A DNA stretch of 64,000 nt from Aureisphaera sp963669405 (lineage in GTDB: Bacteria; Bacteroidota; Bacteroidia; Flavobacteriales; Flavobacteriaceae): the NCBI GenBank assembly GCA_963669405.2, contig CAXXHF010000002.1:1-64000 (forward strand). The letters run 5' to 3'. Below the pieces are notes generated by a model. The model was not told the DNA's origin. It saw nothing but the letters and a program-made list of their open reading frames with translations, and ran no database searches. Numbering within the stretch: the first letter of the stretch is position 1; each line of letters starts with the position of its first letter. Below, in pieces: positions 46,084-54,931 of this stretch. The translations under genes were made by a program, and so were the position numbers.

Positions 46084-47241
46084 TTAAGGTTTCAACAAAT
46101 TATGATATTCTCTTTTAATTTCACCCCAAATATAACTCCTCTCAAAATGTTCCTTGATACTATTCCTACTCGATTTTACAAGTTCATTGAAAAGCGTATT
46201 ATCATTCAGCAGTTTTTGCATAGCCAAATACAAAGCATTCTCATCCTTAACTGGTACAATGATACCATTTTCATTATCAGTAATGATTTCATTACATCCA
46301 TTGATGTCACTTACAATACAAGGAAGTTCCATGGCACATGCTTGCATTACTACATTGGGAAAGCCCTCACGATAGCTTGGGAACACTAATGCATGACTTA
46401 AAGCAAAGAAGGGACGTACATCATTTTGGTAGCCTGTAGTAATGATTCCGTCATGTTCATTAATGATCTTTAGGGTATTTTCGGAAAGTGCGTCAAGATC
46501 TTCTTCAAAAGGTCCAACCAAAAGTAAAGTAATCGCGCTATTTTCCATATATAATTTCGAAAAAGCGGCAACCATTTCATTGATTCCCTTATCTGTAACT
46601 ATTCTACCAACAAAAACATAGGTAAAATTGTTTTCAGGGATTCCAAATTTTTGACGAACCGAATTCAATTCATTTTCGGCAAAATATTTTCTTGAAAAAT
46701 AGTTGGTGTCAATCCCATTAGAACTTCCATGGCCAATAATTTTCATTTTTTCTGGAAAAGTGTAGCGTTCCTTTAGTATAAAGTCATAAAGCCCTTTAGA
46801 ATTGGGATATACACGGGTTGCAAAGCGATAGGTAAGTTTTTCGACAAAGTTCAACAATTTCCTTTTTACACCTTTTGCCTCCATAAGTGGAAGTCCAGCA
46901 ACCGTATGCAATCTATTTGGAACGTTGGCAAAATAAGCCGCAAACATGCCAACTATTCCAGCCTTTGGAGTATGTGTATGTACAATAGCTGGCCGGTTTT
47001 TGCATAAAAAACGGTAAAGTCTCCAAGCGGCTCGAAAGTCTTTAACTGGAGTGATTTTTCGGCTTAATTTTAAATGAAAAGTTTTCACACCTTCATTTTC
47101 TCCGTATGATTCGAGGTTTTCCTTTTCTGCAGAAACTGCTGTAATATCATACCATTGCTTCATATACCCCAACTGCCCTTCGAGTAGTTTTTCAAGAGAT
47201 ACTGGTACAGTAGTGATTCTTATTAATTTGGGCTTAGGCAT
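46084..47241 (-). CDS. Family 4 glycosyltransferase
   Basis: A 385-residue cytoplasmic GT-B enzyme. N-terminal part with KNRPAIVHTHTPKAGIVGMFAAYFA, C-terminal part with FVGRIVTDKGINEMV, and EGFPNVVMQACAMELPCIVSD, the E-x7-like nucleotide-sugar site region, followed by DENGIIVPVKDENAL. It resembles the GT4 enzymes often found beside PglC in Bacteroidota, which add the second sugar. The specific donor is unknown. It overlaps the upstream glycosyltransferase gene by 8 bases. Confidence 0.88.
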   Translation of the reverse strand: MPKPKLIRITTVPVSLEKLLEGQLGYMKQWYDITAVSAEKENLESYGENEGVKTFHLKLSRKITPVKDFRAAWRLYRFLCKNRPAIVHTHTPKAGIVGMFAAYFANVPNRLHTVAGLPLMEAKGVKRKLLNFVEKLTYRFATRVYPNSKGLYDFILKERYTFPEKMKIIGHGSSNGIDTNYFSRKYFAENELNSVRQKFGIPENNFTYVFVGRIVTDKGINEMVAAFSKLYMENSAITLLLVGPFEEDLDALSENTLKIINEHDGIITTGYQNDVRPFFALSHALVFPSYREGFPNVVMQACAMELPCIVSDINGCNEIITDNENGIIVPVKDENALYLAMQKLLNDNTLFNELVKSSRNSIKEHFERSYIWGEIKREYHNLLKP

Positions 47242-48331
47242 GGTTCTTCTTATACAATTCTTTATATAGTTTTATGTGTTTCGATACCATACTATTTAAA
47301 TCGAACTTCTTAGCTCGCTTAATACATTTAACAACGGTTTCTCCATAAAAATTACAATCTCTCAAAAGGTGGTTTATCTGATTGGCAAGATCTATTTCAT
47401 CTTTATGCTTAAACAATATTCCAGCTCCAAATACCAAGGTTTTTAGACCATCTACGTTGGATGCTAATAACGGAGTCCCTGATGCCATGGCCTCAATTCC
47501 GTATAAAGATTGTCCTTCATGATTGGAAGAAAGTACAGCAACATCTGTCATCTTCAATAAAGAAGGTACATCTGTTCTAATGTTAAGAAAGAGAACTTTA
47601 TGGTCTATTTCCAATGTGGAGGTAAGTTCTTTCATCCTTTCCATTTCGGGCCCTTCTCCAACTAATAGAAGTTTAACCGGTTCATTTATATAGGGTATCG
47701 ATTTAATCAACGTTTCATGGTCCTTTTCACGAGTAAACCTTGCCACCTGTATGATTATTTTTTCCTCGGGTTTAATTCCAAAATCACCCCTATTCCTTGA
47801 GGTTGCACCGTATAACCTTTGAAAGTCAACACCATTACTTATCGTTTTAAATTTAGAATCCTTAGCTCTAAGATGTTTCTTAAGCAATAATTTGACTTCG
47901 GTAGAGATGGTTACCACCTGTTCATACGCACTATAAATAATCCGATCGGTAAATCGGTAAAACCTGTTGCTCCGTCTTTGGTTGGTGGTGCTGTGCTCAG
48001 TATAAACGAGTATGGCTTTCGAAAATGAGAAAAAGCGCGCCCATGCTACCCAGTACAAAGAGGGAAACAAGTGTACATGGAGGATATCGTATTTCTTCAG
48101 AAATGGAATAATTTTTAGAAAAAGAAAAGGGTTATAAACGTTTCCATTTCCAAGACTGTAAATAGAGCAACAGTTCTTTTCTTTCAATTCTTGATAAAAT
48201 GGGTGTTCATCACCGTTCAACAAAAGCAAGTCTACTTCAATACCAGCTTCATTTAAACGCGGAATAGATTCCAACAGCAACTTTTCAGCGCCTCCAGTAG
48301 CAAGGTTATTTATGACTTGTAAAACTTTCAA
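47234..48331 (-). CDS. Family 4 glycosyltransferase
   Basis: A 365-residue GT-B enzyme beginning MKVLQVINNLATGGAEKLLLES, the common GT4 opening. The donor site is seen in IQVARFTREKDHETLIKSI, LLLVGEGPEMERMKEL and SNHEGQSLYGIEAMASGTPLLASNVDG (E-x7-E). No signal peptide. It overlaps the next gene by 8 bases, so the two are co-translated. Acceptor and donor are not known. Confidence 0.88.
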   Translation of the reverse strand: MKVLQVINNLATGGAEKLLLESIPRLNEAGIEVDLLLLNGDEHPFYQELKEKNCCSIYSLGNGNVYNPFLFLKIIPFLKKYDILHVHLFPSLYWVAWARFFSFSKAILVYTEHSTTNQRRSNRFYRFTDRIIYSAYEQVVTISTEVKLLLKKHLRAKDSKFKTISNGVDFQRLYGATSRNRGDFGIKPEEKIIIQVARFTREKDHETLIKSIPYINEPVKLLLVGEGPEMERMKELTSTLEIDHKVLFLNIRTDVPSLLKMTDVAVLSSNHEGQSLYGIEAMASGTPLLASNVDGLKTLVFGAGILFKHKDEIDLANQINHLLRDCNFYGETVVKCIKRAKKFDLNSMVSKHIKLYKELYKKNHA

Positions 48332-48440
48332 TATTCTTTGTTCCGTTTTAGTACAGCTTCACTCTTATTTAAAATTCAATATTTAATGTAATAATAGATC
48401 TGCAATTAATGTTCACTAATTCTCATGAACTTAATAGTTT
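48332..48440. other. Gap within the exopolysaccharide locus
   Basis: This 109-base gap is the longest between genes in the middle of the locus. It lies before the 47234-48331 gene and may hold a promoter; I see no TAnnTTTG match that I would trust. Confidence 0.3.
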
Positions 48441-49424
48441 TCATCCTTCTTCTGCAATTTTATCCGATAATTTATCCATCGTTATGGATTGGAAACCATA
48501 TGTTTCTGACAATTTTTTATAGTGAATCAACACCTTATTCAAAAATTGAAGGTTCTTTTCTGTATTTTTCCCAAAATTATGTGGATGCCACCATAAATGA
48601 TATACTTTACCCTTTTTTGCAGCATAGCTCATTGAACGCTTAATCCTATATAGCTTTATTCTTTCTAAAACACTTAAAAGTGATTGATAAGGTTTTAGAA
48701 ATCGACTAGCTGGGATATTGTATGGTTTAGAGGAGGAAATTTCCTCAACATCTGCACAGTGATGACCAGTAAGATTTATATACGTATCCAGTAAACGAAA
48801 AATTCTCCTTACAAAATGTTGATCTTTGCCAGGCGTTGATCTATATATCCAATGTTTAGGATTACCTCTATAGGAGGTAATTCCATGTTTTTCGCAAATA
48901 TTTATGTGATCTACCGAAAATTGATTCCTTGGAAACACAATGCTCTTAATCATCACCTCTTCTTTATTTGCAGTTTTAATTGCAAAGATTATATCTTCTT
49001 CAAATGTTTCTATATCTGGTCCAGATTCTAAACAATAGTAATGACTGTATGTATGGGTAGCTATTTCTACATTGTCATATTTTTTAAGTTTACTGGTAAG
49101 ATCATATGAAAAATAGTAGCGCTCATTATCTGAATCCAGTTCAACTTCTTTTTGTATAAAAGGGTAAGGCGTTAGATTAACATCATCATACTTGGGTAAT
49201 CGAGTAGGAATATTTTTTTTCAGCTCAATATTGTCTTTCATAAACAGAAAGCCAACAGTGGCGATTGTTGTAGTGCAAGAAAATTCATTGAGTAATTTTA
49301 CTATTGACAAAAGCCCTTCTTGTCCCTGTACAATTGAATGACCATAATCAGAAACAGTTTTTTTATCCCTAACCCCCCACATGAGTTCATAATCCAATGA
49401 TATGATAAAATAGCCCTTTGCCAT
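48441..49424 (-). CDS. Polysaccharide deacetylase family protein
   Basis: A 327-residue protein resembling NodB-type deacetylases. FIISLDYELMWG at the start has the metal-binding Asp-x-Glu form; THTYSHYYC (near residue 120-128) carries the His-x3-His pair; VFPRNQFS and THHC-like GHHC follow. No signal peptide is seen, so it may act on a lipid-linked or nucleotide-linked sugar in the cytoplasm, or be exported with the complex. It follows the putative polymerase gene by five bases. The role in removing N- or O-acetyl groups is inferred. Confidence 0.75.
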   Translation of the reverse strand: MAKGYFIISLDYELMWGVRDKKTVSDYGHSIVQGQEGLLSIVKLLNEFSCTTTIATVGFLFMKDNIELKKNIPTRLPKYDDVNLTPYPFIQKEVELDSDNERYYFSYDLTSKLKKYDNVEIATHTYSHYYCLESGPDIETFEEDIIFAIKTANKEEVMIKSIVFPRNQFSVDHINICEKHGITSYRGNPKHWIYRSTPGKDQHFVRRIFRLLDTYINLTGHHCADVEEISSSKPYNIPASRFLKPYQSLLSVLERIKLYRIKRSMSYAAKKGKVYHLWWHPHNFGKNTEKNLQFLNKVLIHYKKLSETYGFQSITMDKLSDKIAEEG

Positions 49425-49429
49425 CGCAG

Positions 49430-50617
49430 TTAATTTTGATTCTTAGGTAAGCTTTCAACATTTACAGATTCAACTTCTTGTTTATATGAGAATGCCCACA
49501 TCAAAAACAACACAAACCCAGGTAAAAACATAGTTTTCATTCTAAGGATAATTCCAAGATTACTAAGAATTGAAGAGAATAACAGTGTTCCAAATACAAT
49601 AAACATTAAAAATCCCTTAAAGATAAGCGGGGACTTTCTAAAAACCCTAATAGGTTTCCAAAACAATAATTTGAACGTTAACCCAAGTAATATCAAGTTT
49701 TCCACTGAAACAACTAGGTAGAGTGCATTCCTCGCATCAAAGAACAGAGGTCTATATAAAAAGGTGAAAAACTTCATGGGATATGAATAAGAAGAAATAT
49801 CGATACTGGAACCTACATTTGGACGCGACAGACTTTCTGCTTGTTTGTCGAATCTAGTAAATACACTATCCAAATCATATCCATCAATATTGGCGTATGA
49901 AAATACTCTTGGTAATACAATGATTAATAGGCTTATTAAAACTGCAAAAGATAGAATTTTTTTATACCCTGTTAACTTTGATGATGTTAGATATCCAAAA
50001 GCAAAGGATACTAAAAGCAATATCAAGATATGTGGGCGAACCATGTAGATTAGACCTAATGAAATTATCAATATTAGTGCATACTTTCTTACATACACTA
50101 AAGAATAACAAAAAACTCCTAAACTAAACAAAATCAGGGAATCCTTCCCAACCCCAACAGTCCAAAAATGGAAACTTGGTAAAAAGAACAAATAAGGAAA
50201 TAGTGGTATCTTGAATAAGACTGTATTATTGGGGATTAATGTTTTGGCAATCTTATAAAATAGGGCAAACCCAATGAATGAAAGTAAACTATAAAAAATA
50301 GTTCCTGTAAATATATCTAGATCCAAAATATTGGCCGGAAAATAATTAAGAACATAAATAAAAAAGGTTCCCGGTCCTTGTGACAAAAAAAGATTGAATT
50401 CTTCCCAAGTAGCATTCTTAGCTAACCTCCAATAACCATTGGCATCTGAAGGATTGTTTAAGGAATAGATATAAAAAAGTACAGAAAAAATTAAATGAAA
50501 TATCCATAGAAGATAAAGATTCCTTTTATCCCAATAAGTCAACCCTTGCCTCATTACCAGTCGAACAAAGCCAAAACCTCCTAAAAATAATAATATAATG
50601 ATAGAAATATCTAACAA
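49430..50617 (-). CDS. Polytopic membrane protein, possible polysaccharide polymerase (Wzy/EpsG-like)
   Basis: A 395-residue inner-membrane protein with about ten helices and a large periplasmic loop. SNPSDANGYWRLAKNATWEEFN lies after the second helix, then FHFWTVGVGKDSLILFSLG and YMVRPHILILLLVS, features seen in EpsG or Wzy-type polymerases. No diagnostic motif exists for Wzy, so the call rests on topology and on its place among glycosyltransferases, flippases and a Wzc. It is the only such candidate in the window. Confidence 0.6.
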   Translation of the reverse strand: MLDISIIILLFLGGFGFVRLVMRQGLTYWDKRNLYLLWIFHLIFSVLFYIYSLNNPSDANGYWRLAKNATWEEFNLFLSQGPGTFFIYVLNYFPANILDLDIFTGTIFYSLLSFIGFALFYKIAKTLIPNNTVLFKIPLFPYLFFLPSFHFWTVGVGKDSLILFSLGVFCYSLVYVRKYALILIISLGLIYMVRPHILILLLVSFAFGYLTSSKLTGYKKILSFAVLISLLIIVLPRVFSYANIDGYDLDSVFTRFDKQAESLSRPNVGSSIDISSYSYPMKFFTFLYRPLFFDARNALYLVVSVENLILLGLTFKLLFWKPIRVFRKSPLIFKGFLMFIVFGTLLFSSILSNLGIILRMKTMFLPGFVLFLMWAFSYKQEVESVNVESLPKNQN

Positions 50618-50628
50618 AGAAGTTGGTT

Positions 50629-51686
50629 TTATTTCCCGTTATAAACATCTAAATGTTTCCTCAGGCTTGTTTCTATATCAAAATTAGCAATTTGTTCTTG
50701 TTGCTTGTTCAAAATACACTTATAAAGTTCTTCGTCTGAATCGATTTCCATAATAAGTTCTGCGAGCTGTACTTCGTTTCCTTTTTCAAAAAGTGCTTTT
50801 TCTGGACAAATTACTTCATTCAATCCCTCTACATTAGAACCCAAAGTAACAACTTTACAGCTCATACACTCTAGGGCAACAAGTCCAAACCTTCTCTATG
50901 AGATGACAATATTCCATAATTGCATAATTTAATTATGGAGAAAACATCTGTTCTAGCCCCTAAAAATCGTACTCTGTCTCCAAGCTCCAATTGATCCGTC
51001 AAATTTTTGAGTTCTGTTTCTCTGGGCCCATAGCCAACAAGCAACAGTATATATTCTTCTGGAAGCAACGCCAAAGCTCTTATCAACGTGTCCTGATCTT
51101 TTTGTTTGTAGAAACGACCAATCATAATCAACAATTTATGATCATCTTTCAGATTAAAATCGGATCTGCTATATTCTTCACTTTCCTCTATTCGATTCTT
51201 ATCAATAACATTGTTTATAATTTCTACATCTACATTACGGAGCCACTTTTTCAGTTCATTGGATGCACCTTCGGAAATACAGATGATTTTCTCATACCTA
51301 GAATAGACAACCTTTTCCAATAGCCAGAAAGGTGCTTTCCGCCTTGAATTATGTGTACTATGTTCTGTAAAGAAAAATTTGGTTTTTCTATTGAATAAGC
51401 TCAAAAGAGCAACAGCATACAACGGTGGAAATAAATGTACATGAACCACATCATGCTCTTTAATCAAACCATTTAATTGCCTAAGCTTCTTTGCTGAAAA
51501 ATAACGTGGCCCTTTATTTCTATATAGTTTTACCTTCTCATCCAATTTGGTATGAAACGCATCACTTTCTGAATAAAATGTAAATATAGATACCTCTTGT
51601 GTTTTTACTTGGCCATTTGCAATGGTAACCACCAAGTTTTCAGCACCTGCGGCAATCAATGAATTTATAACGTGTAATATCCTCAT
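50629..51686 (-). pseudogene. Family 4 glycosyltransferase gene with a one-base frameshift
   Basis: Two frames make one gene. The first (51686 down to 50871) starts MRILHVINSLIAAGAENLVV, runs through IGRFYKQKDQDTLIRAL and stops early after SSHREGLDLLP. The second (to 50629) continues with MSCKVVTLGSNVEGLNEVI and a normal C-terminus. Adding one base in the TTT at 50887-50889 restores EGFGLVALECMSC, the GT4 E-x7-E site, so one base was lost. Read through, it is about 352 residues. The cause may be a real mutation or a sequencing error. The run is too short for phase variation. Confidence 0.85.
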
Positions 51687-51689
51687 TTC

Positions 51690-52856
51690 TTAATTGAGCC
51701 CTATGGACTTTTTAAATTTAGCAACATTAACAGCATAACTATACGGCAACATGGTTTTTTTTCCATTTTCTGCTTTAGACTTTGCAAGTTGTTTGTCCTT
51801 AAAAATGTTATATAGTTCGTTCTCTAAGCCTTCTACTGAAAACTGATCCGTCAAATACGCATTCTTTTCATTTAAATACTGAGAGAAAATTCTGTTATTC
51901 CAAGCTAGCATCACTCTACCAGCAGCCATCTGTTCCATCATGGCATTAGAAGTACCACCCCCACCACCTTCACTAGAAGCGTAGGTTAAAGCCACGCATA
52001 CATCAATGTCCTGTAAAAATTGTGGAAGGTTATCATTGGGAATGTTATTATGATTTATGGCAAACCCATTTGCTACAAGTTGACTGACCCTTTCTTTATA
52101 AGTGCTATTATCACCAACAATATGAAAAACGAAATCATCCTTGTAAATACCAAGCTTAACCTTTTCAATAAGGCTTAAGTAATCTTCAATTCCCTTTACT
52201 TGACTCAACCTCCCAACATAAGCAATATGTATTGCTCCATTTAAAGCTGGAGGTGACATTTCCCATTTCTGCATAGCTACCCCATTTTTAATTACCTCTA
52301 CATCAATACCAAAGGGAGAGTAAAAATCTCTAATATCATCCCCATTTCCTAAAACAATATCAGCTTTTTTAAGTTTTCGGATTTCATAAGACAATACAAA
52401 TTTTCGTAAAAAACTAGGAATGGCATAGGTCTTTTCATGAGAAAAAATACTACGTAGCCAAATTATTTTCTTAGCATTTTTATACCGCCTAATCTTATGG
52501 ATCATTAACATTTCAAAAACTCCAACGGCTAGTACATAGTCTGGTTCAAAACCATCATTCTTCCCAAACACTTTAAGAGCTTTATACATACTGTGAGCTT
52601 TGGGAAGTCTTGTTTGTTCTCCTTCAAAAATATGCACATACAGTCTTCTTTGATCTGGGTCTGGTGAGTCGAATTTATTTAGATCAGTAGAAAAATCTCC
52701 TTGGGGCATTACTCTAAAACCGAAAATTGACACCTTACTAAAACGTGGATCTTTAAGTAGCTCTGGTAAAAAATTATACAACCAAGTTTCTCTCCCCCCT
52801 ACATTTTTATTTAGGGAAGAGTTCATTATGATATCTAAGGTGATTTTTGGTTTCAT
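51690..52856 (-). CDS. Family 4 glycosyltransferase
   Basis: A 388-residue GT-B enzyme. The start MKPKITLDIIMNSSLNKNVGGRETWLYNF differs from its neighbours. Donor-side motifs are IAYVGRLSQVKGIEDYLSLI, FHIVGDNSTYKERV and SSEGGGGGTSNAMMEQMAAGRVMLAW, the last an unusual Gly-rich form of the E-x7-E region. No signal peptide. It follows the acetyltransferase gene directly and precedes the broken glycosyltransferase by three bases. Confidence 0.85.
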   Translation of the reverse strand: MKPKITLDIIMNSSLNKNVGGRETWLYNFLPELLKDPRFSKVSIFGFRVMPQGDFSTDLNKFDSPDPDQRRLYVHIFEGEQTRLPKAHSMYKALKVFGKNDGFEPDYVLAVGVFEMLMIHKIRRYKNAKKIIWLRSIFSHEKTYAIPSFLRKFVLSYEIRKLKKADIVLGNGDDIRDFYSPFGIDVEVIKNGVAMQKWEMSPPALNGAIHIAYVGRLSQVKGIEDYLSLIEKVKLGIYKDDFVFHIVGDNSTYKERVSQLVANGFAINHNNIPNDNLPQFLQDIDVCVALTYASSEGGGGGTSNAMMEQMAAGRVMLAWNNRIFSQYLNEKNAYLTDQFSVEGLENELYNIFKDKQLAKSKAENGKKTMLPYSYAVNVAKFKKSIGLN

Positions 52857-53441
52857 TTATAAATCTCGGACCAATCCTACTGAATTTTTTTCTGAAATTA
52901 CTTTAGCAGGTACTCCTGCCAGTGTTACATTTCCTTCAAAACTTTTATTTACAACTGCATTTGCTCCTATAGCTGTATTATCTCCTATAGAAATAGGGCC
53001 AAATAACTTTGCGCCAGGACCTATATAACAGTTTTTGCCAATGGTAGGAGCATATCTTTTGGTATCCCCTTCGGTTTTAAAACCACCTGCTCCCCCAATA
53101 TTTACGCCTGCATGTATTCTGCAATTCGTTCCTATACGTGCATCAGGATTAACAATCAGTAATCCATAATGCACAATACCTAAACCGTAGTCAAAAACAT
53201 TTAATGGAATACTAAATCCCAATTTCACACTTAAACGCCTAAACCACAAATACCAGAATATTCTAATAACGAAGGGAAACTTGTTATTCTTAAGAAATTC
53301 ATTACATCTAAGTAAAACCGTAAATCTAAAGACTGATGAAAAGAAAAATAACTTTACAAAACTTCCTTCTCCTTGTGCTTTCTTATCCTTATAAATGAAT
53401 AAACGTAAATCGCTAAAACTTTTAAGCTTTGACCGAGTCAT
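52857..53441 (-). CDS. Serine acetyltransferase-like hexapeptide acyltransferase
   Basis: A 194-residue protein from ATG 53441 (MTRSKLKSFSDLRLFIYKDK); the frame runs further upstream without a better start. The N-terminal helical part (about residues 1-85) resembles CysE-type or WcaB-type transferases, and the left-handed beta-helix (about 95-180) has VFDYGLGIVHYGLLIVNPDARIG, HAGVNIGGAG and NCYIGPGAKLFGPISIG. In this locus it probably acetylates a sugar rather than serine. It overlaps the upstream acyltransferase gene by 20 bases. Confidence 0.8.
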   Translation of the reverse strand: MTRSKLKSFSDLRLFIYKDKKAQGEGSFVKLFFFSSVFRFTVLLRCNEFLKNNKFPFVIRIFWYLWFRRLSVKLGFSIPLNVFDYGLGIVHYGLLIVNPDARIGTNCRIHAGVNIGGAGGFKTEGDTKRYAPTIGKNCYIGPGAKLFGPISIGDNTAIGANAVVNKSFEGNVTLAGVPAKVISEKNSVGLVRDL

Positions 53442-53949
53442 TTTTATAATGTTTAATAAACTTTGCTGGACATCCCCCGATAATGGTATAAGTATCAGTA
53501 ATACTCTTAGTAACCACAGCACCTGCAGCAACAATAGTACCTTCGGCTATAGAAACACCTGCCAAAATAGTAACATTTGCACCTATCCATACATTATCTG
53601 CAATCTTAACAGGTTTCTTTATAATGGGTTGATATTTAATAGGGGTATCCCTATCTGTATAACTATGTTCCGTAGTAATAATGGATGTATTATGGCCAAT
53701 CGCTACATAATTACCTATAGTTAATCCCCCAACAGCAGAAACGAAGCATCCATGATTAATAGAAACATCGTTTCCCAAGGATAGATTTTGAAAATCATGC
53801 AATGTAACCCCCGCACGGATAATTAATTTCTCATGCTTTTGCTTTAAAAGACCATTTACCAAACGTACACGTACCATATCGCAGAAGGGAAAATCCCATG
53901 CTTTAATGAGAAGGTATAAACCGTATCGTATTTTATTGGCGAAGGTCAT
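53422..53949 (-). CDS. Hexapeptide-repeat sugar acyltransferase (WcaF/WbbJ-like)
   Basis: A 175-residue left-handed beta-helix acyltransferase. Hexapeptide turns include VTLHDFQNLSLGNDVSINHGCFVS, GGLTIGNYVAIGHNTSIITTEHSY, KIADNVWIGANVTILAGVSI and GTIVAAGAVVTKSI. The HNTSIITTEHSY block is like the catalytic region of maltose or galactoside acetyltransferases. It likely adds an O-acetyl group to the repeat unit. It lies 3 bases after the epimerase gene. Confidence 0.85.
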   Translation of the reverse strand: MTFANKIRYGLYLLIKAWDFPFCDMVRVRLVNGLLKQKHEKLIIRAGVTLHDFQNLSLGNDVSINHGCFVSAVGGLTIGNYVAIGHNTSIITTEHSYTDRDTPIKYQPIIKKPVKIADNVWIGANVTILAGVSIAEGTIVAAGAVVTKSITDTYTIIGGCPAKFIKHYKNDSVKA

Positions 53950-53952
53950 AGA

Positions 53953-54927
53953 TTAAGAAAACACTTTTTTATACCAATCAAATGTTTTTTGAAGGCCCTT
54001 GTCAAAATCAAGATATTCAAATTGAAAGCCTAAATCTTCTATTTTCTGATGACTTACTTCAAAGTCCTTGATGTCACCAGGTTTCCAATCTTCATAATTA
54101 ATTTTTGATGTAGCTCCTGCCATCTTGGTAATTTTATGGGCAATATCATTAATAGAGACCTTTAGACCAGAAGCGCAGTTGTATGCTTCTCCCTTGCCTC
54201 CTTTTTTAGCCACCAATTTATTGATGTTCACAACATCCTTCACATAGGTAAATGAGCGAATTTGAGTTCCATCTCCAAAAATGGTAAGATCTTCATTTTT
54301 AATGGCTTGCTTGCAAAAAATTCCCATAACACCACCATAATCACCAGAATCTTGTTTAGGCCCATATACGTGATAATACCGTAAAATGCTGGTATCCATA
54401 CCATACAAGTGCGCAAAAGCACGTACATACTTTTCGCCAGCTAATTTACTAACCCCATAATAAGAAGTAGGGTTTACCGGATGTTTTTCATCTGTAGGGA
54501 AATATTGAGCAATTCCATATACCGATCCGGTTGAAACGTGAACAAACTTTTTCACATCTGTATCACGAGCCAATTCTAAAAGGTTGAATGTTCCTGCTGC
54601 GTTTACTTCCAAATCCCTAAGTGGGTCTTTTAGGCAAACCGTCATTTTAGAACAGGCCTGATGAAAAACTACATCGACACCCTTGAAATAGGTCGCTAAT
54701 TTCCCTTTATCTGTAATGTCACAATTGGCTGCTATTAATTGATCTCCAAAACGTTTTTTTAAATCTTCAAGATTACGTTCCTTTCCTGCACTGTAATCAT
54801 CAATACTTACCACCTCTAAGCCATCTTCTAAAAGAGACTCTACCAAATTACTTCCCACAAAACCAGCTCCTCCTGTTACTATGGCTTTTTGATAGATTCC
54901 TTGTAATGAATAATTGTTCTTCTCCAT
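53953..54927 (-). CDS. NAD-dependent sugar epimerase/dehydratase (SDR)
   Basis: A 324-residue extended SDR enzyme. Rossmann motif VTGGAGFVGSNLVESLL (about residues 18-34), STGSVYG, then SYYGVSKLAGEKYV with catalytic YxxxK, and RYYHVYGPKQDSGDYGGV. It resembles UDP-glucose or UDP-GlcNAc 4-epimerases. The exact sugar cannot be decided. It is flanked by a flippase gene upstream (4-base gap) and an acyltransferase gene. Confidence 0.88.
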   Translation of the reverse strand: MEKNNYSLQGIYQKAIVTGGAGFVGSNLVESLLEDGLEVVSIDDYSAGKERNLEDLKKRFGDQLIAANCDITDKGKLATYFKGVDVVFHQACSKMTVCLKDPLRDLEVNAAGTFNLLELARDTDVKKFVHVSTGSVYGIAQYFPTDEKHPVNPTSYYGVSKLAGEKYVRAFAHLYGMDTSILRYYHVYGPKQDSGDYGGVMGIFCKQAIKNEDLTIFGDGTQIRSFTYVKDVVNINKLVAKKGGKGEAYNCASGLKVSINDIAHKITKMAGATSKINYEDWKPGDIKDFEVSHQKIEDLGFQFEYLDFDKGLQKTFDWYKKVFS

Positions 54928-54931
54928 ACGA

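Noticed and set aside
50887..50889. Phase-variable homopolymer in the broken glycosyltransferase
   Set aside because: The run is only three bases, too short for slipped-strand switching.
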